This document shows, one piece after another, positions 26,673 through 34,670 of a stretch of 44,608 nucleotides of DNA. Position 1 is the first letter of the stretch. Each line of letters opens with the position of its first letter. The stretch is from JAICIG01 sp035532215 (GTDB lineage Bacteria > Planctomycetota > Planctomycetia > Pirellulales > JAICIG01). The translations under genes and the position numbers were made by a program. Under the pieces are notes generated by a model. The model was not told where the DNA came from. It ran no database searches and saw only the letters and a program-made list of their open reading frames with translations. The stretch spans positions 1 through 44,608 of the forward strand of contig DATKRK010000126.1 of assembly GCA_035532215.1 (NCBI GenBank). Reading direction: 5' to 3'.

Positions 26673-26746
26673 GCGCCCGTGGCGCAACTGGACAGCGCAT
26701 CGGTCTTCGGAACCGAGGGTTGCAGGTTCGAATCCTGCCGGGCGTA
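26673..26746 (+). tRNA. tRNA-Arg (anticodon UCG)
   Basis: 74-base cloverleaf. Acceptor GCGCCCG pairs with CGGGCGT (one G-U pair), D arm GCGC/GCGC, anticodon arm TCGGT-CTTCGGA-ACCGA with TCG at positions 34-36, T arm GCAGG-TTCGAAT-CCTGC, discriminator A. The CCA end is not encoded. It reads CGA Arg codons. A palindromic element lies 99 bases downstream. Confidence 0.95.
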
Positions 26747-26845
26747 CTGCCTTTTTTCTCAGCTCCATTTAGTCCTGAATTATACCGTCTCGACCCGCCG
26801 CCTGTCACGTAAATTGCCGCTTGAAGCGGCGCCGCGCGGCGGTTA

Positions 26846-26895
26846 GTCGCTTTTCGCTCCGCGAAAGGATGTCTTTTCGCGGAGCGAAAAGCGAC
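26846..26895. repeat. 50-bp palindromic element, perfect 21-bp arms
   Basis: GTCGCTTTTCGCTCCGCGAA (26846 on, arm 21 bases) is perfectly complementary to the arm ending at 26895, with an 8-base loop. It is the same size as the copy at 27389-27438. Confidence 0.93.
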
Positions 26896-26979
26896 ATTCT
26901 TTTTTGCTGCATCGAAAAGCGACCCTGGCGAGCGAAGAATTCGCTTGAAACCGCCCGTAGGCATGGCACAATCAGCGGT

Positions 26980-27237
26980 ATGCTGATACCGCAGTTCTCT
27001 CTGCGCTGGGTGCTGGGCGTCACGGCTGCTTGCGGCGTGCTTTCGCTGGTGGCCGCCATGGCTCTGCGCGGGTCGGCCTGGGCCATGGCGATCACCCTCG
27101 CCGCCGCTTCGCTGGGGGCGACGTTGCTGGCTCACGGGTTCATGTTTTTCGTCGTGTGGGTTTTCTCCGTCATCGCAGCGCGGCGGCTGGGCGGCGTGCA
27201 AAACTCGCCGGCCTCTCCGTTCGACGCTCGCCGCTGA
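26980..27237 (+). CDS. Short two-segment membrane protein
   Basis: 85-residue membrane protein. The start MLIPQFSLRWVLGVTAACGV is the recurring N-terminus of small planctomycete membrane proteins, followed by helices VLSLVAAMAL and a second run AHGFMFFVVWVFSVIAAR. The frame is open further upstream to 26821 but that part is encoded by the 50-bp palindrome, so the ATG at 26980 is preferred. The function is unknown; no ligand-binding residues can be named. Confidence 0.65.
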   Translation: MLIPQFSLRWVLGVTAACGVLSLVAAMALRGSAWAMAITLAAASLGATLLAHGFMFFVVWVFSVIAARRLGGVQNSPASPFDARR

Positions 27238-27252
27238 CGGAACATATCAAGT

Positions 27253-27342
27253 TTGGAGGCACGGGCGCCCTCGCCCGTCATATTGGAGGCACGGGCGCCC
27301 TCGCCCGTCATGTTGGAGGCACGGGCGCCCTCGCCCGTCCAG
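27253..27342. repeat. Three-unit 30-bp tandem repeat
   Basis: Three units of 30 bases start TTGGAGGCACGGGCGCCCTC at 27253, 27283 and 27313, identical over 25 bases. Translated they give EARAPSPV repeats, but I regard this as non-coding because the next gene has its own ribosome binding site at the end of the array. Confidence 0.9.
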
Positions 27343-27354
27343 GAGACATTCGCG

Positions 27355-29748
27355 ATGAACCGGCAGTCTCGATGCCGCGCGTTGGTTAGTCGCTATTCGC
27401 TCCGCGAAAAGACGTCTTTTCGCGGAGCGAAAAGCGACACTCGGCCAAGCATTCGCTGGAATTGGCTGCTGCTGGCCGCAGCGTGTTGGATCGCGCGGCC
27501 GTCGGCGCTGGAGGCCAGCGGTTTCACGAACATTGTCGTCGATAAATCGGGATTTGGGCTGTCGGTGCAAACCGAATGGCTCGACGGCGGCGGCTACCGG
27601 CCGGTGCGGATTACGATCAAGCCGCCGAAGCCTTCGCCCGGCGACCGCAGCTTCCACGTCGAATTCCACGCCAAAAATTTCTCCGGCGGCACGCGAGAAA
27701 CGGCCGCCAGCCGCGACATCGACCTGCCCGCCGGCGTCGCCAGCGTCACGGCCACGCTGCTCGTTCCCCAGCAGTTCACCTGGCAATGGTTCGACATGTT
27801 CGTGTGGGAAGACGGCGTGCATCTCAAGCCGCTCGACATGGAGAACGTCGGCGCGGGCAGCGCGCAGGATTGGCCGGAAGGGCTGCCTCACATCCTGCTG
27901 GCGGCCGACCCGCCGCCCGTCGCCGCGGCGCCGCCTTGGGGTTCAGCGAAGCCTGGCGCGCCGCTGGTTATTTACAGCGGTTTGCCGGGCAACCCCGACT
28001 CCAGTTCGTTGGCGGCGCTGTTGCCGACGCTGAACGGGGCCAACGGTTACGCGGCCACTCCTGCCCTGCCGGCAGGCGTTGTGATCGCGCCTCAACTCGA
28101 GACGCTCGTCACCGTGCCGCTCGATCAATTGCCTGAATCGTGGCTCGCCTATTCCGGGCTCGATTTGATTTGCCTCTCGTTCGATCAGGCCCGGCAACTC
28201 GCCGCGAAGGATAAAACGCGCTGGCAAGCCATCCGGGCTTGGACCGTGGCGGGCGGTAATTTACTGATTTCCGATCTGGGCGACGACCTGGAAAAGCTGG
28301 CCGCCATCGACCGCCTGCTGGGCGAGCCGCAGGCCCGCTGGCAAATCATCGATCCGGCCGAACGCGGTTGGCAAACGCCGCAGGCGGAATGGTTCAACCC
28401 CCAGTTGCCGGCGCCTTTCGGCACGGGCGGCGGCAATTTTTCGATGCCCGGCGCCGGTGCGGTCTTGACCGGCCCCGGCGGCCAAGTGCAAATCATGGCC
28501 GGAACCGGCAACGCAGGGCTCGCGCCGCCGGCAGCGCAGCCGACGCAGCCCGCGGCGCCGACCAAGCCAGCCTTCGACCCTGCCTACCGCTATCGCAAGC
28601 ACGGCCTGGGCATGCTCGTCGCCGTTTCGGCCGCCGATCTGATGGCCCAATCGAGCGCCCAGTGGGCCGGAATTCTCAACGCCCTCTCGCCCGAGCGTTG
28701 GGCCTGGTATCGCCGGCACGGCGTCTCGCCGCAGCTCGCCAACGACGACTTTTGGAACCTGCCGGTTTTGGGCGTGGGCCTGGCGCCGGTCACGGCCTTT
28801 CAGGTGCTGATCACCGGCTTCGTGATCGCCATCGGCCCCTTGAACTATTGGTGGCTGCGCCGCCGCGGCAAGCTGCACTTGCTGGTCGTCGTCGTGCCAC
28901 TGAGCGCGGCGGCCGTAACCTTGACGCTCCTGGCCTATGCCGTGGCCAGTGACGGTTTTGGCGTGCGCGTGCGCGTGCGGTCCTTCACCGAGATCGATCA
29001 GCGGCGCGGCGAGGCCGCTTGCTGGTCGCGAATCGCCTATTACGCCGGCCTGGCGCCCGGCGGCGGGCTGAAGTTCGACGACACGACCGCCGTGATTCCC
29101 TTGGATTCGCAAGGGGATTACGATTCGCAACCCGCCAGCCTGCACCGCGGACTGATCTGGACGCCGCAAGGCCAGGAACTGGTGAGCGGCTGGCTGCCGT
29201 CGCGCACCCCGGTCCAGTTGCTCACTGTCCGCTCTCGGCCGACTACGGCGGGCTTGCGGATCGTGCGGGCGCCCGACGGCTCGAGTCCGTCGATCGAGAA
29301 CCGCTTGCAGACGCGCATCGAGCAGTTGTTGCTGGCCGACGAGGAAGGCCAATGCTTTTCCGCCGCTGGCATCGAAGCCGGGGCGAAAGTCGCGTTGACG
29401 CCGGCCGACCTGCCGAAAGTCGGCGAGGCGTTTCGCAAAATCCTGGTGCAAACGGCGCCGGGCGTGCCGCCGGGACTCGACCGCCGAAGCTACGGCTTCT
29501 CCCGCGGGTACAATACTCGCTGGCAATCGCCGCTGAACAATTCCTTGCCCGCGGCCAGCTTGGCCTCGAGCCTGTTGGAACGGGGCATCAGCGACGTTTA
29601 CCTCCAAGTGGCGCCGGGCTACGGCAGGACCGGCGGATTGCCGCCGCGGACTTACGCCGCGATCGTCTCGCGCTCGCCCGAGACCGACTACGGCGTCGAA
29701 GAAGTCGAAGAGGCGGGCAGCCTGCACGTCATCCTGGGGAAGTGGTAG
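27355..29748 (+). CDS. Membrane-anchored exported protein upstream of an ABC exporter
   Basis: 797-residue protein that I do not assign to a named family. The ATG at 27355 (MNRQSRCRAL) has AGGAGA nine bases upstream. Its N-terminus contains a palindromic element (residues 12-28) and then a hydrophobic signal or anchor WNWLLLAAACWIARPSALEA. A large beta-rich part follows (RPVRITIKPPKPSPGDRSFH) and then a domain with LISDLGDDLEKLAAIDRLLG, resembling the glutamine-amidotransferase-like fold of membrane-complex proteins. Two membrane helices lie near 485-540 (LITGFVIAIGPLNYWWL, HLLVVVVPLSAAAVTLTLLA), and the rest is soluble. The next genes encode an ABC ATPase seven bases later and its permease, so it may be an accessory subunit. 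Confidence 0.72.
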   Translation: MNRQSRCRALVSRYSLREKTSFRGAKSDTRPSIRWNWLLLAAACWIARPSALEASGFTNIVVDKSGFGLSVQTEWLDGGGYRPVRITIKPPKPSPGDRSFHVEFHAKNFSGGTRETAASRDIDLPAGVASVTATLLVPQQFTWQWFDMFVWEDGVHLKPLDMENVGAGSAQDWPEGLPHILLAADPPPVAAAPPWGSAKPGAPLVIYSGLPGNPDSSSLAALLPTLNGANGYAATPALPAGVVIAPQLETLVTVPLDQLPESWLAYSGLDLICLSFDQARQLAAKDKTRWQAIRAWTVAGGNLLISDLGDDLEKLAAIDRLLGEPQARWQIIDPAERGWQTPQAEWFNPQLPAPFGTGGGNFSMPGAGAVLTGPGGQVQIMAGTGNAGLAPPAAQPTQPAAPTKPAFDPAYRYRKHGLGMLVAVSAADLMAQSSAQWAGILNALSPERWAWYRRHGVSPQLANDDFWNLPVLGVGLAPVTAFQVLITGFVIAIGPLNYWWLRRRGKLHLLVVVVPLSAAAVTLTLLAYAVASDGFGVRVRVRSFTEIDQRRGEAACWSRIAYYAGLAPGGGLKFDDTTAVIPLDSQGDYDSQPASLHRGLIWTPQGQELVSGWLPSRTPVQLLTVRSRPTTAGLRIVRAPDGSSPSIENRLQTRIEQLLLADEEGQCFSAAGIEAGAKVALTPADLPKVGEAFRKILVQTAPGVPPGLDRRSYGFSRGYNTRWQSPLNNSLPAASLASSLLERGISDVYLQVAPGYGRTGGLPPRTYAAIVSRSPETDYGVEEVEEAGSLHVILGKW
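27389..27438. repeat. 50-bp palindromic element inside a coding sequence
   Basis: GTCGCTATTCGCTCCGCGAAAA pairs with TTTTCGCGGAGCGAAAAGCG(AC) apart from one mismatch. It lies in frame inside the exporter-linked protein gene, encoding residues 12-28 (SRYSLREKTSFRGAKSD), just before the signal hydrophobic core. Confidence 0.92.
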
Positions 29749-29755
29749 GCAAGGC

Positions 29756-30706
29756 ATGATCGACGCCCATCCGATGATCGAGTTGCGCGGCGTGCATCGC
29801 CACTTCGGCGCCACGCGGGCGGTCAACGACGTCAGCTTCGAGGTGGCCCGGGGGCAGGTCTTCGGCTACATCGGCCCCAACGGGGCCGGCAAGACGACCA
29901 GCATGCGAATTCTGGCCACGCTCGATCAGCCGACCGCCGGCGACGCCTTCGTCGACGGCTTTTCGGTCGTCGACGATCCCGACCGCGTGCGCTTCCGCCT
30001 GGGCTTCATGCCCGACTATTTCGGCACCTACGCCAATGTCAACGTCCGCGAATATCTCGATTTCTTCGCCCGGGCTTACGGACTGCGCGGCAGCGAGCGG
30101 ACCCGCGCCTTGAGCTACGTGATGAGCTTCACCAAGCTCGACACGCTGGCCGAAAAGCCGATCGACGGACTTTCCAAAGGCATGAAGCAGCGGCTCTGCC
30201 TCGGCCGGGCCATGATTCACGATCCGGGGGTGATGATTCTCGACGAACCGGCCGCCGGGCTCGACCCGCGGGCGAGGATCCAGTTGCGCGAGATGATCCG
30301 CCAACTGGCCGCCGACGGCAAGGCGATCCTGATCAGTTCGCACATCCTCACCGAACTGGCCGAAATGTGCGACCTGGTCGGCATCATCGAGCAAGGACGC
30401 CTGCTGGCCGTGGGCAACGTGGCCGAAATTCAACGCTCCAGCGCCGCTTTGCAGACCACGCCGATCCAGGCCCGCGTGCTCGGCGGGGCCGGCGCCGTCG
30501 CCGAGTGGCTCGCCGGCCGGCAAGACGTGCAAGAAATCCGCACCGACGGCGAATTGGCGATGTTCGAGCATTGCGGCGACCGCGAGGCGGAAGCCCAATT
30601 GTTGCGCGAGCTGATCGAAGCCGGCTTTCGCGTCGTCGCCTTCGGCAGCCAAACGCGATCGCTGGAAGAGGTATTCATGCACGTCACCCGCGGACACGTC
30701 CAATGA
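29756..30706 (+). CDS. ABC transporter ATP-binding subunit (ABC-2 exporter type)
   Basis: 316-residue ATPase. The Walker A motif GPNGAGKTT lies near residues 40-48, an LSKGMKQRL signature near 138, Walker B VMILDEPAAGLD near 158-169, and the switch His in LISSHILTEL after that. The C-terminal 80 residues are the extra domain of exporters in the CcmA/NatA group. Energy from ATP would drive the permease encoded next, which overlaps by four bases (ATGA). It starts seven bases after the membrane-anchored protein gene; these three genes therefore form an operon. The exported molecule is not known. Confidence 0.93.
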   Translation: MIDAHPMIELRGVHRHFGATRAVNDVSFEVARGQVFGYIGPNGAGKTTSMRILATLDQPTAGDAFVDGFSVVDDPDRVRFRLGFMPDYFGTYANVNVREYLDFFARAYGLRGSERTRALSYVMSFTKLDTLAEKPIDGLSKGMKQRLCLGRAMIHDPGVMILDEPAAGLDPRARIQLREMIRQLAADGKAILISSHILTELAEMCDLVGIIEQGRLLAVGNVAEIQRSSAALQTTPIQARVLGGAGAVAEWLAGRQDVQEIRTDGELAMFEHCGDREAEAQLLRELIEAGFRVVAFGSQTRSLEEVFMHVTRGHVQ

Positions 30707-32367
30707 CCGCCATCGAACCGCCGCTCTCGAAAGTCGATTCCGGCGAGGCGCCCGCCGCCCGGCGGCCGAACCTTTGGGATCGGCTCGATCGGCTCGCCGA
30801 GCGCGCCGGCGAGTGGCTGAACCCGATTCTCGTCAAGGAAACGCGGCAAGCCCTGAAGAGCCGCCAGTTCATGATCACCTTCACGCTGGTGCTGGTTTGC
30901 TCGTGGGGCTGGTCGATGCTCGGGGTCTCGCTGATCGGCCCGAACATCTATCACGGCTATCACGGCTGGGACATGTTCTGCGGTTATTTCGTGATTTTGG
31001 CCTTTCCGCTGCTGGTGATCGTGCCGTTCGGCGCCTTCCGCTCGCTGGCCGGCGAACGCGAGGATGGCACCTACGAACTGCTCTCGGTGACGACCTTGCG
31101 GCCGCGGCAAATCGTGAGCGGCAAGCTGGGCAGCGCCGTCGTGCAGATGCTGGTCTATTTTTCGGCAGTGTCGCCCTGTCTGGCGTTCACCTACCTGCTC
31201 AAGGGCATCGACTTTCCCACGGTGTTGTACGTGATGGCTTGCGCTTTTCTGGCTTCGCTGGGGCTGGCCGTGGTCGGCCTGGTCGTGGCCACGGCGACGA
31301 CCGAGAAGCACTGGCAGATCGTGCTTTCGGTGGCGTTGTTGTTCGGCTTGGGGTGGTGCTTTTTCTTGAGTCTGGCGTTCGTACTGGGGGAACTCTCTCG
31401 CAGTCCGCTGCCGTTTCAGGACGGGGATTTCTGGGTCTTCAACGCCGCCTTGCTCACGGACTACCTCTCTTACTTCGTGCTGCTGTTTTGCGTCGCGTCG
31501 GCGCAATTGACGTTCGCCAGCAACAATCGTTCGAGTTTGCTCCGCGCGGTGATGCTCGGCCAGCAGGCGTTGTTCACCGGCTGGATGGGCTGGAGGTTCG
31601 CCAAAGACGATGGCGAGCTCATGCTCGTCGTGCTGTACCTGGCTTTCAGCGGCTTGCACTGGGGAGTGATGGGCGCGTTCATGAACGGCGAATCGCCCGA
31701 GCTGTCCGGGCGCGTCAAACGGCAGTTGCCGCAAAGCTTTCTGGGCCGCGCCTTTTTGACCTGGTTCAATCCGGGCCCGGCCGCGGGTTACGTGTTCACC
31801 GTGGTCAACATGGCGAGCGTGCTGCTGCTGGCAGGGATCGCACTTGTCGCCGGGGCAATGTTTTTACCGGGCCGGGCTTCTCCGGTGCTCGGCGCCAATC
31901 CGTACCCGACGCTGATCGCGTTCGGCGTGGCCGAGTTCTCTTATCTGGTGATCTATCTGGGCCTGGGGCGCTGGCTGACGGCCGTTTTGCGGCGCCTCAA
32001 TCAAGGCCGAATGCTGTTGGGCGCCCTGGTGCAGGTGCTGTTGCTGCTGGCGGGCTGCTGCGCGCCGCTGACGATCCACTTGATGATCGCCGACATGCGC
32101 GACGATTATTCGCTGTTGGAGATCAGCAATCCGTTCTGGACGCTGGAAGAGATTCTCACCCACCGTTCGCTCTCGCCCGAGACGACGATCGTTGTGTTCG
32201 TGCTGCCGATCGTCGCCGGACTGGTGTTTCTGGGCAACTTGCCGAGCGTCGTCGCCGCGGTGCGCCAGGTGCGGATCGCCAAGCCGCAGCGCGTCGCCGA
32301 GGAAGACGAACTGTTCGAGCTCCAGCGCCATCCGCCGCAGCCGGTCATCGACCCGTTGGCGGATTGA
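30703..32367 (+). CDS. ABC-2 type transporter permease
   Basis: 554-residue membrane subunit. After a cytoplasmic N-terminus (RLDRLAERAGEWLNPILVKE and TRQALKSRQFM) come about eleven hydrophobic segments, such as VLVCSWGWSMLGVSLI, GYFVILAFPLLVIVPFGAF, SLGLAVVGLVVATAT and MASVLLLAGIALVAGAM. LAGEREDGTYELLSVT is a motif seen in ABC-2 permeases of this kind. I used the ATG at 30703, which overlaps the ATPase stop as ATGA; the open frame extends back to 30367 but only within the ATPase gene. The kinase gene starts 56 bases downstream. Confidence 0.9.
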   Translation: MTAIEPPLSKVDSGEAPAARRPNLWDRLDRLAERAGEWLNPILVKETRQALKSRQFMITFTLVLVCSWGWSMLGVSLIGPNIYHGYHGWDMFCGYFVILAFPLLVIVPFGAFRSLAGEREDGTYELLSVTTLRPRQIVSGKLGSAVVQMLVYFSAVSPCLAFTYLLKGIDFPTVLYVMACAFLASLGLAVVGLVVATATTEKHWQIVLSVALLFGLGWCFFLSLAFVLGELSRSPLPFQDGDFWVFNAALLTDYLSYFVLLFCVASAQLTFASNNRSSLLRAVMLGQQALFTGWMGWRFAKDDGELMLVVLYLAFSGLHWGVMGAFMNGESPELSGRVKRQLPQSFLGRAFLTWFNPGPAAGYVFTVVNMASVLLLAGIALVAGAMFLPGRASPVLGANPYPTLIAFGVAEFSYLVIYLGLGRWLTAVLRRLNQGRMLLGALVQVLLLLAGCCAPLTIHLMIADMRDDYSLLEISNPFWTLEEILTHRSLSPETTIVVFVLPIVAGLVFLGNLPSVVAAVRQVRIAKPQRVAEEDELFELQRHPPQPVIDPLAD

Positions 32368-32423
32368 TTCGCTACTCCGGCGCTTGATTTCCAAAACCGC
32401 GGCTTCCGACGCTATGGACGAGC

Positions 32424-34670
32424 ATGAACGATTTGCCGCCGATCGATGATCGGACCCCCTCGATGCCGCCGGAGGACCGCCGGCTGAGCCAGGAATCGAG
32501 CCTCCGCCGGCTGCGCCCGCCGCTGAAGATCGCCGGTTACGAGCAAGAGGAATTCATCGGCCGCGGCGCGTTCGGCGAGGTTTGGTCGGCGATCGACAGC
32601 AACAGCGGGCGCCGCGTGGCCATCAAGTTCTACAGCCGCCGCGGCGCGCTCGACTGGTCGAACATGGCCCGGGAGGTGGAGAAGCTCCGCTTTTTGTTCA
32701 CCGATCGTTACGTGGTCCAATTGCTGCAAGTCGGCTGGGACGCCGATCCGCCCTACTTCGTGATGGAGTACATGTCGTTCGGGTCGCTCGCCGATCTGCT
32801 GCACCGCGGCGCGCTGCCGGTCGACGACGCGGTGAAACTGTTCAAAGAAATCGCCCTGGGCCTGGCCCACGCCCACGGCAAGGGCGTGCTGCACTGCGAT
32901 CTCAAGCCGAACAACATCATGCTCGACCAGGACGGCAAGCCGCGGCTGGCCGACTTCGGGCAATCGCGGCTGCGGCACGAGCACGCGCCGTCGCTGGGAA
33001 CGTTCTTCTACATGGCGCCCGAACAGGCCGATCCCGAGTCGCTGCCCGACGTCCGCTGGGACGTTTACGGTCTGGGCGCCATTTTGTACCAGATGGTCGT
33101 CGGCAAGGCTCCCCATCAAACCGAGGAACTGCTGGCCGAACTGTCGTCGCGAGACACGCTGCAAACCCGGCTCGACTGTTACCGGCAGTCGCTGAAGAAG
33201 GCGCCCAAGCCGACCGAACACCGCCGGGTGCGCGGGATGGACTCGGCCTTGGCCTCGATCATCGACCGTTGCCTGGCGCTCAATCCCCGCCATCGCTACT
33301 CGAACGTGCAGGCCCTGCTCGAGGCGCTGAAGCAGCGCGACACGCGACGCGCTCAGCGGCCGATGCTGCTGTTGGGCGCGCTCGGCCCGGCCGTCGTCGT
33401 GCTGTTGATGGCGGCCATTTCGTTGTGGCTGTTTCGCGATATCCTGGCCACCGCCGAGCGGCAATTGATCGGCCGCACGCTGGAGAGCAACGGCTTCGCC
33501 GCGCACCTGGTCGGCGCCCGGTTCAGCCTGGAAATCGACAAGCGCTGGCGAGTGCTCGAACGCGCGGCGAGCGATCCGCAATTGCACCGACTGCTGAAAC
33601 AAGCGGCGCAGGAGGGGGACGGAAGCGAAACGCACGCGGCGCTGGCGCGGTGGATCGAGACGCAGCGAAAGGCCGGCAACGCCCAATTCAGCGCCAGCCT
33701 TGCCGCGTCGAATTGGTACCTGATCGATCGCCAGGGGCGGATGCAGGCGATCAGTCCGCCCAGCCCGAATTTAATCGGAGAATACTTCGGTTATCGCGAT
33801 TATTTTCACGGCCGGGGCGACGAGCCGGCCAACAAGCGAGACGCGCCCAAGCCGATCCGCGAGCCGCACCGGTCGAATATTTACTTGAGCAAGCCGGAGA
33901 ATATGCTTGCCGTCGCATTCAGCACGCCGATCCTCGACGCCGCAGGCGGCCGCAACGAAACCCTGGGCGTGCTCGTCATGGAAGCCGATTTGGGGCACTT
34001 TGCGGAGTTTGCCGGCGCGCGGCATCAGTTCGCGGCGATCGTCGACCTGCGGCCCGACGAAACGGGGAAACGGGGCCTGATCGGCGAGCATCCGGCGTTG
34101 CACGGCCGAAATGCCGAATCGGAGCGTTTTTACGTCGCCCCGCCGACGCTCGAACGCCTCGAACGGCTGCGCGCGGAACATGCGGCCCGCGTTTCAGGAC
34201 AAAACGTCGATTTAGACGTCGAACAGCAAAAGAAAAACGCCCTGGGGCAATTCGAGTTCTATCACGATCCGCTCGAACCGGACGGCAAGACCGGCTGGCT
34301 GTGCGGCGCGGAACCGGTCTTCGTGGCCCGCTCCGGACATCGCGTCTACGACAGCGGCTGGTGCGTCCTCGTCGAAGAGCGGCAGCGCGAGGTGCTCGCG
34401 CCTTTGCACGACCTGTGGGGCTTGGTCGTCAGGGGCGGACTGGCAGCGCTTGCCTTGGTCGTGCTCGTGCTGACCGGGCTTTGGATTTACGTCCTCGTGC
34501 GGCTGCACGTCGCCGACGACGCGCGGCGCTTCGTTCGCCGCCTGGTCGGAATGACCGGGACGGCGGGCGGGCCGAGCGAGCGAATATCGGAAATGTCCGG
34601 ATCGATGTCTGCGACGGCGGGAACCGCCGGAACGTCGGAGCATAAATCGGCGGGAGGCGAGCATGGCTGA
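32424..34670 (+). CDS. Transmembrane Ser/Thr protein kinase with extracytoplasmic Cache-like sensor
   Basis: 748-residue Hanks-type receptor kinase. The kinase domain covers about residues 32-310: glycine loop GRGAFGEVW, Lys in VAIKFY, catalytic loop HCDLKPNN (residues 157-164, with Cys where HRD has Arg), DFG at 177 and APE in FYMAPEQ. A membrane helix at about 313-337 (LLLGALGPAVVVLLMAAISL) leads to an extracytoplasmic region of about 330 residues that looks like a double Cache sensor (IGEYFGYRDYFHGRG, LAVAFSTPILDAAGG). A second helix at about 669-692 (GLAALALVVLVLTGLWIYVL) brings the chain back inside for a low-complexity tail. The last 8 bases overlap the cyclase gene, so the two are co-translated. 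Confidence 0.92.
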   Translation: MNDLPPIDDRTPSMPPEDRRLSQESSLRRLRPPLKIAGYEQEEFIGRGAFGEVWSAIDSNSGRRVAIKFYSRRGALDWSNMAREVEKLRFLFTDRYVVQLLQVGWDADPPYFVMEYMSFGSLADLLHRGALPVDDAVKLFKEIALGLAHAHGKGVLHCDLKPNNIMLDQDGKPRLADFGQSRLRHEHAPSLGTFFYMAPEQADPESLPDVRWDVYGLGAILYQMVVGKAPHQTEELLAELSSRDTLQTRLDCYRQSLKKAPKPTEHRRVRGMDSALASIIDRCLALNPRHRYSNVQALLEALKQRDTRRAQRPMLLLGALGPAVVVLLMAAISLWLFRDILATAERQLIGRTLESNGFAAHLVGARFSLEIDKRWRVLERAASDPQLHRLLKQAAQEGDGSETHAALARWIETQRKAGNAQFSASLAASNWYLIDRQGRMQAISPPSPNLIGEYFGYRDYFHGRGDEPANKRDAPKPIREPHRSNIYLSKPENMLAVAFSTPILDAAGGRNETLGVLVMEADLGHFAEFAGARHQFAAIVDLRPDETGKRGLIGEHPALHGRNAESERFYVAPPTLERLERLRAEHAARVSGQNVDLDVEQQKKNALGQFEFYHDPLEPDGKTGWLCGAEPVFVARSGHRVYDSGWCVLVEERQREVLAPLHDLWGLVVRGGLAALALVVLVLTGLWIYVLVRLHVADDARRFVRRLVGMTGTAGGPSERISEMSGSMSATAGTAGTSEHKSAGGEHG

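Noticed and set aside
27253..27342. Possible CRISPR array
   Set aside because: The 30-bp units are directly joined with no unique spacers and there are no cas genes nearby; it is a simple tandem repeat.
27253..27354. Longer N-terminus for the exporter-linked protein (EARAPSPV repeats)
   Set aside because: The tandem repeat is shared with a non-coding gap at 25708, and a good AGGAGA site supports the start at 27355.
32582..34645. 687-residue plus-strand open frame inside the kinase gene
   Set aside because: It is an alternate frame of the kinase gene; the real frame has all kinase motifs.
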